Part shown: positions 1 to 11,020 of the stretch, in pieces | Layout: every line of letters starts with the position of its first letter | How positions within the stretch are numbered: position 1 is the stretch's first letter | NCBI GenBank assembly: GCA_037013685.1 | Contig: CM072919.1 | Location: forward strand, 31,785,435-31,849,434 | Origin: Acridotheres tristis | Taxonomy: Eukaryota; Chordata; Aves; Passeriformes; Sturnidae | DNA length: 64,000 bases | Direction: 5' to 3' | Notes under the pieces: model-generated | Databases searched by the model: none | Seen by the model: only the letters and a program-made list of their open reading frames with translations | What the model was told of the DNA's origin: nothing | Translations under genes and position numbers: made by a program

Positions 1-733
1 GCTACTTACACTGTTTACACTGAAATGTTTTTTATGAGTGTTTAATGTCAAAGATGTGCTATGTACTCTCTCTTGAAATACAAAAACAGTGAAAGGAAAA
101 AGATGATCTATCACACTTGATCTAGTCAAGAATTTCAGTTACTCAAATTTTTTGTCTAAATTATTATTTTGTTTCATATATTTTATTTTTTGGGAGTTGA
201 GTTTGTTGTTATATATTTTCTTATCAGGTTGATATTAACATAGTAAGCTGAAGGAGGGAAGTAGTGGAAGACTTTCAGTGCAATTGTGAAAAATGAGCAG
301 GGTCAACCTGGTAAGTTTATCTTTTTGTTGTTGTTGCTGCTGTTGTTGTATTGATGATGGTTTTCCCATTGATTCCCATTGATTTCCCATTTCTCATTTA
401 TGTTTGTAGCAAGATCTCGGTTACCGTTGGTCTTATTCTTGATGTAATATTTCTGTTATTGTCTTAAAATTTGCTTTATGTTTTAAACAAAAGACAAGTG
501 TTAGGTAGCTCATTAACTCTTTGAGATGCAGCTTTGTCATGGATCCAAGTAGTTTCAATTCCAGCCAGAGTAGCTAGCACATAAAATTATTTTTTAATCC
601 TTTAAGTGTATATACCATACTTCCATATTTTTCCCAACCTTGTCAGGCCTGTATTTTGCAATTTGAGAAAAAGTATGAGCTGAAGGGTCTTGGTTTAAAA
701 TGTTATTTTTCTGGGTTTTTTTTATTTTATTAA
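1..733. other. AT-rich non-coding DNA
   Basis: No repeat family or coding signal is recognised here. A short (TTG)n/(TGC)n stretch lies near 325-350. The GT at 321-322 sits in a good splice-donor-like context (CCTGGTAAGT), preceded by a short ATG-containing segment, but there is no supporting acceptor or homology, so it is not called as an exon. Confidence 0.5.
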
Positions 734-1160
734 TGTCATGATTTAGGAATGGCACTTCAAATCATCAGTCACTCCTCACCCTATCACTCCTGTGGGAGAC
801 AAAAGCTAAAGATTATGGGTTGAGGTATAAACAATTTACAGGAAACCGCAATTAAATAAGAAAAAATAGCAACGACAAAAATATGAAAAAACAAAAGTGT
901 ACAAAAGAGGGTGATTTACATGGAATAATGCTCACAAAGCCTGGGACAATAAGAAACAATGGCAGACAGACCCTCCATGCTTCCATTTTTTTTTTCTCCA
1001 AATCATGCCCACCTCCTTCTCAGAGACAAGAACCCCTTAATCCTGCCACCAAGCATGACCTGAGGTGGTTTAGAATAACTCTGTAGACATGCCCACACAC
1101 CCACACAGCTCCATGCTTCCCTCATGGCTACTGTGAAAAAAATGAACTCTGTTCTGGTCA

Positions 1161-1161
<1 letters not shown>
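734..1161 (-). mobile_element. degraded LTR relic (retroviral, minus sense)
   Basis: The left edge begins TGTCATGATTTAGGA, almost the same as the edge of the relic at 1999. Both then run through an A-rich AATAA/AACAATA section, a CATGA...GGAATAA-like block, and end in a shared AAATGAACTCTGTTCTGG-type block near 1130-1160. This layout resembles a common passerine retroviral LTR. Minus orientation is inferred from that family and from the pol fragment at 2425-3440. The element is heavily mutated and its right end runs into a poly(A) tract, so the boundary is approximate. Confidence 0.55.
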
Positions 1162-1191
<30 letters not shown>

Positions 1192-1192
1192 G
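1159..1192. repeat. poly(A) tract
   Basis: About 30 adenines interrupted by single G residues. It abuts the right edge of the LTR relic and could be the tail of a decayed retroposed sequence or simple expansion. Confidence 0.8.
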
Positions 1193-1737
1193 TAAAGCAA
1201 ACACAACTTTTCTAGAGTTTCAAACTGTAATTTTAAAGCAGTTATTTATTCCAGACTTATTCAAACAAATATTTGCTTCAGGTAGGTTTTCCTTTTATGA
1301 AAAACCTTTCTGTGGATTTTATTTCTTCCCTAGAAGAAAGTCAGTGCAATAGTGCAATTAAAGCAGTGATATCTCTTTTGGGAGGATGAGTAGTTTTAAA
1401 TGTTTAGGGATAATAATGTCTAACTCCCCAGTGTGAGTGGAACAAACCCTTATATTTTCTTTACAGACACATTCAGCCCTTGGCTAATGGTGTCTGGGAA
1501 GTGCTGGGAAGTGGAAAGACAGTTTTAGAAATTCAGGAAGAATTGCAGCACTTAGAAGAATAATATGTTCAAGTATTAATCTGAAAATACTGAAAAAATG
1601 GTGGTATCACATATCTGACACAATATAAGACCAGATTTATAAATGCATTAAATGTATCATCAAAAAGTACCTAATAAGGAATTGCAGACTTCTTTCAAGA
1701 CTGGTCTTATATCTCAAATTTCATATATATGTGTAGT
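1193..1737. other. non-coding DNA, nothing recognised
   Basis: AT-rich sequence without recognised repeat or coding signal between the first LTR relic and the tetranucleotide repeat. Confidence 0.5.
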
Positions 1738-1773
1738 CATGTATGTATGTATGTATGTATGTATGTATGTATG

Positions 1774-1819
<46 letters not shown>

Positions 1820-1849
1820 CCTATCCATCTATCTATCTCCATCTATCTT
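1738..1849. repeat. compound tetranucleotide microsatellite (ATGT)n-(ATCT)n
   Basis: About nine ATGT units switch near 1775 into about eleven ATCT units, followed by imperfect ATCT/ATCC units. The short ORF across it (MYVCMYV..., then YLSIYLSI) is only translated repeat. Confidence 0.95.
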
Positions 1850-1998
1850 CTGATGGTCAGTGGGTGATCTATAGCTTTTATTTAAAGGAAATACAATAAT
1901 TTCTGTGTTTGACTACCAGTACCAACAATAGTAGTGTTTCACCACTGCACTGACTCTGATAGTATAACATATAATAATGACAAAGCCATAAACCCCTC

Positions 1999-2405
1999 TG
2001 TCGTGATTTAGGAGTGGTGTTTCCCAATTTAGTTCTCCCACTGAAACACCCAGCATCACACCCTGCTTGCAAACTCCTCCTGCCCTCCTCACTATGGCAG
2101 CTTGGAGAGGAGAAGGGGAGGCACTAAAAGGTAAAGATCCTGTATCGAGAAAAAAACAATTAACTTGAAACAGCAATGAAATAAGACGAACAAAATAACA
2201 ATAGTAATACTGATAACAGAGTGTGCAAGACAGACCATTGCTCATCATGGGGATCCCAGTCACTCAACCCCACACTCTGTCAAAACCCTCCATCCTTGCT
2301 GGACAGGGTGTAACATGATGTGGAATAACCCCACAGTCCTGACCATGCTTCTCCTGCATGCTGCAAAAATTAACCCTGTCCTGGCCAGAACCAGAGCATT
2401 TCCAC
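1999..2405 (-). mobile_element. degraded LTR relic, probable 3' LTR of the pol relic
   Basis: Begins TGTCGTGATTTAGGA and ends near the ATTAACCCTGTCCTGG block (2379-2400). It shares start, A-rich middle, CATGATGTGGAATAA block and end with the relic at 734-1161. In minus-strand order it lies directly downstream of the retroviral pol fragment at 2425-3440, the expected position of a 3' LTR after loss of the integrase region. No target duplication could be seen. Confidence 0.6.
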
Positions 2406-2424
2406 CCCTTGTTCTATACCTTGG

Positions 2425-3440
2425 ACATCATGCCCAGGTCCTACACCTTCAAACTATATACGTACATACACACATATAAATATATATATATACAAAAAAA
2501 TGTGCAGGCATCATTCCCATAGTGAATGGCCCTCCCTCCGAAATGTCTTTTAAGTTAATTTAGTCCATAACTAAATGTTTTAAACCTTGACTCTCTGTTC
2601 TATCCATTCTGTCTTTCAGGGCAGGAGGACTGATGTGGTTTGGGAGGTTGCAAGGTTGGTTATATGGTGGAGCTTCCTTCAGCACATGTCACCTTTTTCT
2701 CCTCCTCTAATGACAGTCTGAAATATTTTCTTAGGCCAGTTTGTGATTGGAGTTTTCTATCTGAGCTCATTGTGTGATCTGTGTGATCCAGTTACTCCAC
2801 ATAGCATCAGTGGCATGATGTGTTGCACCCTTTGAACATCCAGCCTAGCATTGGCAGTCAGGGTGCCAGGAGAACATTTGGTGCCAATTACATCTGAAGC
2901 AGCTTGAACCCCTTCCTAAGCTGACAGTATCTCTGCAAATAGCAGTATCATCAGGATGCGTGTAGCAGGTCTCAGATCTTTTGCATCCCCTATCTCAGAA
3001 TCCCAGGGGCTGTCTTCAATTCTACCTGGGTACTTTTGCAGTGGCTCCAAGAAGGTCCATTCTCTCTGGTTGCAGTGTAAAGCACATTTTTCACATCTTT
3101 TTATGTCCTGACTGTCCCAAGGGCTATTGCATGAACAATCTCCTATTCAATTTTTTCAAAATCTTGTTGTTACTCAGGATCCCACTGGGAATAATTCTTC
3201 TTTTTGGTCATTTGATAGAAATCTTTATAATCTGACTCTATTCTGGAATATAGACCCTTCAAAAACCCACAGTGCCAAAGAAAGCTTGTATTTCTTTTTG
3301 CTGGTTGGTGAGGATGTAACTGCTATTTTGTTGAAAAATCCATCAGAATTTGGCAATGTCGAATTTGCCATTTTACTCCTAGAAATTAATTTCCTGGCCA
3401 AGTCCCTTGATGTTCTTAAAAATCTCTCACTTACCTGCAA
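2425..3440 (-). pseudogene. pol: ancient ERVL-like pol fragment (reverse transcriptase / RNase H)
   Basis: From about 2625 to 3440 this segment aligns by eye, in the same order and strand, with the pol region of the provirus at about 57960-58790. Shared landmarks include the GGTTATA(T/C)GGTGG block (2658), the GGCAGTC(A/G)GGGTGCCAGGAG block (near 2856), TCAGAATCCCAG (near 2996), TCCTGACTG..CCAAGGGCTA (near 3108) and CTTGCTGGTTGGTG-like sequence (near 3298). The corresponding protein region is the end of reverse transcriptase, the connection domain and the start of RNase H. No long minus-strand frame survives; the plus-strand ORFs across it are antisense shadows. The part 2425-2625 is assigned by position only. 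It is far more diverged than the 55-62 kb copy, so it represents a much older insertion. Confidence 0.75.
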
Positions 3441-3976
3441 ATGTGGTGTTGAATACAGTGAGGAAACATGACAAACATATCAGCATGCTTTCTTTAACAT
3501 CCAAAAGAAATTCAAAATTCTGAAAAGCTCTTGTAGCAAACCTGAAGGAGAAAAAAGGGAATGAAAAGCTGAGGAAAATTATCCTCCGTTGTTCTCCCTA
3601 CAGACTGTGCACAATTATTATTGAATTCTCAGAGGTAATACCTGAAGTAAGGACAGGAGTGCAGCACTGAGTACACATTCCAAATGACCCTCATTGTCCT
3701 TGATGTTATCATGTTGATACCACACAGTACAACAGTAAAGGAATCCTCATCCCTCTTGCTGCTCTGAAAAAGAGAATCAGGGAGAGCACATAGTACAATA
3801 TGGGAGAATAATATAGTGTCAAGCACCACAGCCATGTGAATAGACAAAGCAACAATGTGACTGGTGGCTCTGTACTAAATAAAACAAAAATGTATATCAA
3901 ATTTGTTTCCAACCACGCTGGGCAGATCTGTTGTTATCTCAACCTTTCAAGCCCTACATTGGATGCCAGAGAAAGC
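3441..3976. other. unassigned sequence between pol relic and LTR relic
   Basis: May include decayed internal retroviral sequence, given the flanking relics, but no motif is recognisable. Confidence 0.4.
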
Positions 3977-4250
3977 TGTTGTGGTTTAAGAATAAGAAAA
4001 CGAGAAGTAAGAGCAACAATACTTGTAGCAATGTAAGATAGGTGAATGATTCATACAATATTGCTCACCACGTGAAACCCAGCACCACCTGGCTGCACAC
4101 CTTGCACACCCCTGCCAAACTGGAAATGGACCCAGGCCCCTCCTTACTCCCTGCACATGATATGAGATGGCATTGAGGAACAGGACTGCTTAAATTTGTC
4201 CCAGGACACTTGGGACATTCATGATTTAACATGACCACGTCTTACTCGTC
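3977..4250 (-). mobile_element. probable third LTR relic
   Basis: Starts TGTTGTGGTTTAAG and contains an AATATTGCTCACCACG block (near 4055) followed by CCAGCACCACCTGGCTGC, then CATGATATGAGATGG. These occur in the order expected for the same broad LTR group as the relics at 734 and 1999. On the minus strand it would lie upstream of the pol relic, as a 5' LTR would. Similarity is weak and the right edge is uncertain. Confidence 0.4.
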
Positions 4251-4550
4251 ATGTTTCTGGTAGTACAAAAATACATTTTTTCTTCAAGGAGTTTAAAATG
4301 TGTTTTAATATGTTTAAACTGGGAGTTGTTCAGTCCTCCTTGAAAATTCTTTCCATCCAGAAAGTGAATGCATCTCTAGGATAACTTTGGAGAAGGAAAA
4401 GCTTGTAATTCCATTATGCAGAACAGATAATTTTGTGTAAACTTACCTGCATGCCTCACTTCAGGTATGTCAGGGATGTATGTACCTTTTAGAATTATTT
4501 TCAAAATTGTCACTTGCTTTGATTCTCCTTAGGTATAAGAAGATTTTTAG

Positions 4551-4584
4551 TTGTTTGGTTGGTTGGTTGGTTGGTTGGTTGGTT
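4551..4584. repeat. (TTGG)n microsatellite
   Basis: About seven perfect TTGG units. Short and ordinary. Confidence 0.9.
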
Positions 4585-4634
4585 GATTTGTTAGTTGTTA
4601 GTTGGCTATTTTTTATCCATGAGGGGGATTAAAT

Positions 4635-4835
4635 ACTGAAGAAGATTTCTTAGAGCAGTTATGAGATATCTGTCCTTAAAGGTGTTCAAGAATAGACTGG
4701 ATACGGTCCACAGCACCTTGATCTGAGTAGTTCTGTTTTAGGAAGAGAGTGGGACTAGATGACCTCCAAAGTGTGCTTCTTTTCAAAATCATTCTGTAGA
4801 TTTGCAGATTTATGATTCTGTGGTTAAAGTTATTC
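4635..4835 (+). mobile_element. CR1 LINE 3' fragment
   Basis: Resembles the CR1 3' region: AAAGGTGTTCAAGAATAGACTGGATACGG-like text, then GGACTAGATGACCTCC (near 4750), ending in ATTCTGTAGATTTGCAGATTTATGATTCTG. The 5' part of the element is absent, as usual for 5'-truncated CR1 copies. Confidence 0.75.
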
Positions 4836-7587
4836 CCAAGAATGAGGAGGAAAGTCTTATCAGCGTTTTTTCTTAATTTCACTAACCACTTCAAGGAATT
4901 AGTTATGAAATTTAAATGAAACTAGCATGAAATGTCAGTATGTTCAGCTTAAAAAAATTATCAAGGGACTTAAACTGTGAGAAAAATACTTCAGCTTTGA
5001 GAAGATCACATGCTGTTAGGAACAAAGATGTTTTGCATGCGTTGCTAAAATGGGAGCAATTGATAAGCAACTGGAAATGCAACAAGATTTTGCATATAGC
5101 TATTTGAAAATCTAGTAATGCACTTTCCTTTGGGAAATCTGAAGCTGAGGTATAAATTCAACTGCAAACTTCTGAGATTCCCCCTAATTTTTGTTTTAGT
5201 CTAGTTCTTGTCATCGTTTCTGAAACCATCTTATAGTAACAAGACGTGTAACTTTAAAAGTTACTTAAAAGTATGGTTATTTTAGTGTACAGCGGTACTT
5301 GTATGTTGTTTTACCTAATGAAAACCAAAAAAAGGCTTTATGGATGTAATTTCTCCATTTTTTAACTGTGGAAGACTAAAGTGCTGTCTTAATGTCATAG
5401 GTACTGTGATCAAGGTGTAGTTTGCTAGAAGTCAAAGGAATTGCATCAGAGATAAATCTGGACAAATACTGTTTAAAGGAAGCAGAGAGTAATTTGACTG
5501 AAAACTATCCCACACCAAAAAAGTGATTCATTACTGGAAAAGTACTAATCTTAAAAGCAGCATTGCCAATAAGTCATGCAACAAGTAAAAAGTACTACTG
5601 TCAACTATTTAAGTCCTTATTTTTAGCTACTTCAAAATTCCTTTTAATTACTGTCACTCTTTTCAGTTCCCACCTGTATTAACAACTATTAACCTTTTCT
5701 CTACCTTGATCTTATTTTGGCATTTCTATAACACCTTCATTTAATAAGGAATGAATTTGCAGCTATAACAATGATTTATAGTTCTTAGCTTCTTTGCTGT
5801 CTATGTGTTTTTAAGCATATTAATTAGAATGACAAAGAAAAGATTATTTGGGGAACTGCATCAGTAAACACTATAATTAAGTATAGCATGCTGATTTGGG
5901 TTTTCTTGTTAGTGTATATTGTTGTTGTTGTTGTTTTTCCTGTTGTGTAAAAAAATCAGGTTTTTGAGCAATATTTAATATATACTGCAACATTAAAAAC
6001 TCTTGAGAGAAATTAGAAGGTACCATCTTAATATAATTATGGTCTTTGACATACAAAAAATGGTATATGGCATTACTGTAGCAAGCAGTATCACCAAAGC
6101 AGTATCATTAAATCTTGTCTCTTAATTCCACACTCTTAATCTGAAAAAATAGAAGTAGTGAAATTAAGTGTCTTTCCACAGGTACGGGAACAGTTTCATA
6201 AATAGATTTTATATAGGGAAGGTGCTGCCTGTTTGCTGCACTGAGACAATTTGTTAGTTAAACCTTGGCTCTCTTGTGTTGTTCTGTTTTGGAAAATATT
6301 CCATTTCGTGTAGAGAGTTTTCCCCGAATATTATTGTGTTTCTTTTGAGCAATACAGAATTGCACCCTGTAATGAGTTGAGACTAAGTATAAATATGCCT
6401 GAAGTAAATGTTACAGAAACTATCCTATCTACTTCCCTTAGCTGAAAAGAGTGGGTGAGTCTATTTGACTGTGACTGTACTAACGGTATAAATATATTTC
6501 TTCAAAACCAGTTTCACAGGTTTAGAATCACACATGTACCTTAATGTTCAAGATGATCTTCTATTCCCATATTGGTAAACTGAGTGGTGTTTGATCTAAC
6601 TCTGGAATAAAGATGCATATCATGTCCATGTCACTGTGCTATTTCAATATAGAAGCCACCAGACACTTCTATTAAGTTGTTGTATCTTCATATTGACTTC
6701 TAGAAGATACTTCTGGGCGTGTCCAGTTTCTTAGTTAGTATAGGTTATCAGATTCAATTTGATCAAATAAACTAAGCCACTCTGGGTTAGTAGTTCCCTG
6801 CTCTTTTGTTTTAATGAAACTTTCTGAGGCTTTTCCTGTGTTTTCAGATGCATCAAGAATAGAGATTAAGATTCCCTTAATTTCTCATCTTCTTTATTCT
6901 TTTGTATTTGTTTCTTCTTGCTCTTTGGCTTTCTGTTGCTGTGCCAGTGAAAGGGTTATAAAATCATTATGGAAAGGTTGCTCTTTGATCTGTTAATTTA
7001 GTAGAGGTATGAAAAGATGTCTTTGACATGCTTCACAAACAGTAGGTGTGGGTGGATGGAAGGTCATAAATGACAGGGGGAGAAGATCAGCTCAGAAAGT
7101 AGGACAGGAGTTGTAGCAAGAGGAAGTAAAACAATAGAGCTGGAAAGAGAATAAAGACTATACTGATAAAATATTATAGAGGTAATGACAAAGGGAGAGA
7201 GAAAACTCTGATGTTAAAGTGTGTAATGTATTTTCAGTATGTGGTTATGTCTGCAAAGTCACTGACATTTTTCTATGCATTATCATAAACATCACAAATT
7301 GGAACATTTTATAAGCAAGCAAATGAAAAATTCTGCTTATCTAACATTTTTTCATTTCCCTCTCCTCAAAATAATACACCCAGAACCATGACCTCTGTCC
7401 ATGACACTGCTGAAGCTGTAAGTTTCCAAAACAAGGAATATCAGCAGTCCCTTCCTTGAAGTCATGAGAAATGTATGATTCTCTTCTATTCATAATATTT
7501 TCTTTAGTTTTGGGATGGCATGTGGATGTTTTATTAATAAATATTCTCCAAGTTACTTCTTGACCTCTTTGTTCAGCATATGCCCTT
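4836..7587. other. AT-rich non-coding DNA
   Basis: No recognised repeat family or coding exon. It contains a short (GTT)n near 5921-5936. The only 60-residue frame (6814-6996) has no recognisable motif. Confidence 0.5.
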
Positions 7588-7655
7588 TTCTAAGTTGGAT
7601 TTGATGATCCCTCTGGGTCCCTTCCAACTCAGAATATTCTGTAATTTGGAGAATA
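7588..7655 (+). mobile_element. CR1 LINE 3' terminal fragment
   Basis: GATGATCCCTCTGGGTCCC followed by TTCCAACTCAGAATATTC and TGTAATTT matches the last part of avian CR1 elements. Confidence 0.75.
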
Positions 7656-8447
7656 AATAATCTGGAGGGAGATTTTGGGATTTTCATTAGATAGGGCAAT
7701 AAACTAGTTCTGCTGGACTTTCATGGACCATGAAAGTGGAGGAGGTAATGTAAAGCATTAACATTTCAGAAATACAGAGTTCATATTTATTTTCTAAACC
7801 TCCCTTAGTTTAGTTCATGCATTGTTCTTACACAGCTTTGCCATTCATTTGGGTTCCATCTGCAGGCATAAGAGGCTAGTAAATTCTCTAAATCATTCTT
7901 TTTGAACTCGCTCTCCTAATAACACCCTAATTAAAGCTCTGTGAAAAGGAGTCAGATTCAAGGAAACTCTTGTTTTACTTTTATGAATCTTTATGTATTT
8001 TTGCAGGGTTGGTTTTAAGCCTTAGATTATCCACATTTCATCATGAAGGACATCCAGTCTTCTGCTGGTTTGGAGAATTTATAAGCCTTTAGTAAGTTAC
8101 GATGAGCATTTTCTTGTGATGAAAGCAGAAAAAAAGAGAGTTAATTAAGGGAAAAGAGTATCTCTTTTTTGACAATGCTCTTTGCTTTTTAAAAAAGCAG
8201 AAAATATTTTATTATGTGAAATTGCAAAACCTTTTTGCTTTTTTCTGATATTTCTGTTACAAAGTATGCTTTATAATAAGAATGGAATGGTATAAGATTC
8301 ACTTTGAAAGCTAACTTTCCAAGACTAGTAAAGAAAACATGTCTTGACCTATGCAGTGGTGAGTTAGGGTCCACAATCTCATGTTTGGACTTCACATGAG
8401 CATAAATGTACGTCTTGTGTGAGCTCTGGCTTATTTTTGTTTAGTTT
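7656..8447. other. AT-rich non-coding DNA
   Basis: Nothing recognised. The 68-residue minus-strand frame at 8189-8395 has no motif. Confidence 0.5.
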
Positions 8448-9116
8448 TGTCCTAGTTAGGGCAAATTTGGGGGAAAACCTCCGGAAGGAACCCCCAAAAA
8501 GCAAACGCCCACGACTCCTCCCCCCAACCACCAGGTTCGGGAAGAATTTCCTGAGAGAGGAGTGGAAAAAAAACTTGTTTATTTAACAAACGAAACACTC
8601 CTCAGCACAAAAAAACCCAACACCAGCTGACAAAAAAACACTCTGAAAGGATGAGAAACTCAGAAAGTCTTTCTGCGAGTGGTCGCCCAGTTATCAGTCT
8701 CCGGCACTGGGGGATGACTGCTTCAGGTCACAGAATGCAGACTCCTGGTGTTTCTTGGTGTTTCCCAGGTCCCTGTCCGGAACAGGTTCAGATGGCATCC
8801 AGGAAAGGGAAAGGGGGGAAAAAAACAGTCCAGGGAAAAAATTGGACTGCCTAGCTGAACTAACTAACTAATAAGCAAAAGCAAGGGCAAAGCGAAGCAA
8901 AGAAAAGAAAAAGAGGCAAAACCGAGCACAGCTAAGCTAACAGCAAGCAAAGCAAAGCCTCTCCTAAACACAGACTATGGGGGAGGTGAGCCGGCTGATA
9001 ACAAGACCAAACAAACCTTCACTTTCAGATTCAGTCCTGAAAGCACAGGACATAATATCAAACATAAACAGAACACATGATTGGAGATACAAACACCATA
9101 ACATCACCCTAGGACA
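8448..9116 (-). mobile_element. solo LTR with target site duplication
   Basis: A 669-bp element starts TGTCCTAG and ends CTAGGACA, an exact 8-bp terminal inverted repeat. It is flanked on both sides by the 5-bp direct repeat AGTTT (8443-8447 and 9117-9121). The internal composition is richer in G and C than the surroundings. The start, with GGGCAAATTTGGGGG and a stretch of CCTCCGGAAGGAACCCCC, matches a well-known passerine retroviral LTR group. No internal coding region remains, so it is a solo LTR produced by LTR-LTR recombination. Minus orientation is inferred from an AAATAAA polyadenylation-like signal on the minus strand near 8575-8585. Confidence 0.85.
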
Positions 9117-9121
9117 AGTTT

Positions 9122-10837
9122 CTACTTTACAATTACTGATACTGAAAACGTACCTCCATAATTTCCTTATGCTTTCATGACTTTGAAATACTGATAGCAA
9201 ATACAAATTTAAACATATGCCAGTCCATATAGATTTTATTTAATTGTGGTGCCTCACTCATGTTAGAAGAACTCATTTGTCAGAAAAAAAGTCCTGAGAG
9301 ACCTTTATTTTGCAAAGCATTTTTACATTTGAGACCTCAGATATTTGCTACATGGTCAGTGAACTAAGTCTAAGGATGATTTAATGTTCTTCTAAAAGAG
9401 TAGGCTGATCAATTCATGAATATATGCTACAACAGCTTTCCCAAAAAACTTCTCCCTATCTAGAAATCCTGAAAGACACGGCACAAAATTGGTAATTATG
9501 ATCTTCTTTGTAATTTATAAAATATTCTTGTTGAAATTTGCTTTGTTGTTGCACCTTACCTAGATATTTGAGAAATGCTTAGCTATCAAAGAAAATTCTT
9601 AGCTGTGTTATGTTATTAATCAAAATTTATGCTTCTGACAACCAGTCCTAGAGCAAAATAAAACAAAAAGTAAAACAAAGCTATAATACTGAAACTGTAC
9701 ACAATGTTGATTTTTTTTTAAATTTTGATTGTCAGAAAAAGTTTTATTTTTATCACTGGTGCATAAATTAGCTCCTGAGATGGTAAGATGGCGATATTGA
9801 AGGCAGTTGGTGACAAGAGTGAGTTTTCACTTCATAATTTACTGTGCTTAATTTATCAGTGAGTTAAGTTTATTCAGTAGTTCTATATGTTAAAACATTT
9901 TAATTAAAGTAACTTTGCAATTTGCTGCTTTGACTTTGTGCTAGAGCTGATTTATTTTTTGTAGAGTAGACATGAACCACTTCTCACCTTATAATATATC
10001 AGTAGTGAGAAAATGAATTTATTACAATCTTTATAATAAACAACTAATCTCATTATAAATGGCCAAAGTTACTTCACAAACCTATGTCTTCCAATGATAT
10101 TACATGAAAAAGAAGATATGTTTTGCCCAAGCTAAATGTAATCAAAGAAGAAAACGGGGAAAAATGGCAATACATGCAGCAGAACAGAGAAGTGACATGG
10201 CTTAGATGAAATACTCTCAAATCCTAAATTGAGTATAGGCTTAATGAGGAATTTCTGTGAGTTTGTTTTTGTTTGTTCGTTTTATGAAATGCAAGAGGTA
10301 ACACTTTTTTTTTTCTGTTGTGATATATAACAGAAAAAATGTTCTAGCATCTCTGGAAATACTTTCACTAGCACAAATATATTTATCCTGACACTTGCCC
10401 ACTCTCCTAAAAACCACTCAGAGTGCTTTGTTTGTATTGGATTGACCCCGTGGCATGTTACTGCAAGGGTTAAGGAAAAAAAAGAGAGACATGTTGCCAA
10501 TCCATATGGAATAGCTAGCATGAAAATCATTGAATTAGAGAGCTGCTGTGTAAATGGAAACAAGAGTGAATGATGGGGAGAGAGAGCTCATGAAGGTGCA
10601 GAGTCCATATATCTATGTGCCCATGACAATCCTGCAGGAAAGAAAAGGGAATACACACCCAGGTACCCCCTCACTTGTTAGGGCAAAGGACTTTGATCAC
10701 AGAACACTTCTTGATTAAATTAATCTTGTCCTCTACAAGGACAGTCTGAAAACATGCAGGCACATATGAAAACTGTTTCCAGCAAATTTCAGGAACCTGA
10801 AATCTTTTAGAGAATCATGCAATAATTGATTTAGAAC
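9122..10837. other. AT-rich non-coding DNA
   Basis: No recognised repeat or exon. The 93-residue minus-strand frame at 10282-10563 includes a hydrophobic stretch but no recognisable family. Confidence 0.5.
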
Positions 10838-11020
10838 CATTACCCTTTGTCCTGTCACAAAAGATCATGCTAAGAGTTTTGTCCCATCTTTCTTACACGT
10901 CCCCTTTATGTACTAAAGGCCACAGTTAAATCTTCATGGAGTCTTCTCTTGGCTAATCAACTTCAACTCTTTCAGCCTTTCTTCGTAGGAGAGGTGCTGC
11001 ATCTCTGTGCTATTTTAAAC
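10838..11020 (-). mobile_element. CR1 LINE fragment
   Basis: CAACTCTTTCAGCCTTTC, TTCGTAGGAGAGGTGCTGC and the upstream TTTGTCCTGTCACAAAAGA block are the reverse complement of the conserved CR1 3' region. The terminal octamer end is not present. Confidence 0.7.

Noticed and set aside
298..330. ATG-containing segment ending at a good splice-donor-like site
   Set aside because: A single donor-like match without an acceptor, frame or homology is expected often by chance.
1738..1849. Small protein with MYVCMYV and YLSIYLSI repeats
   Set aside because: Translated tetranucleotide repeat.
2981..3471. Plus-strand frames of 84 and 114 residues
   Set aside because: Antisense to the pol relic; the homology runs on the minus strand.
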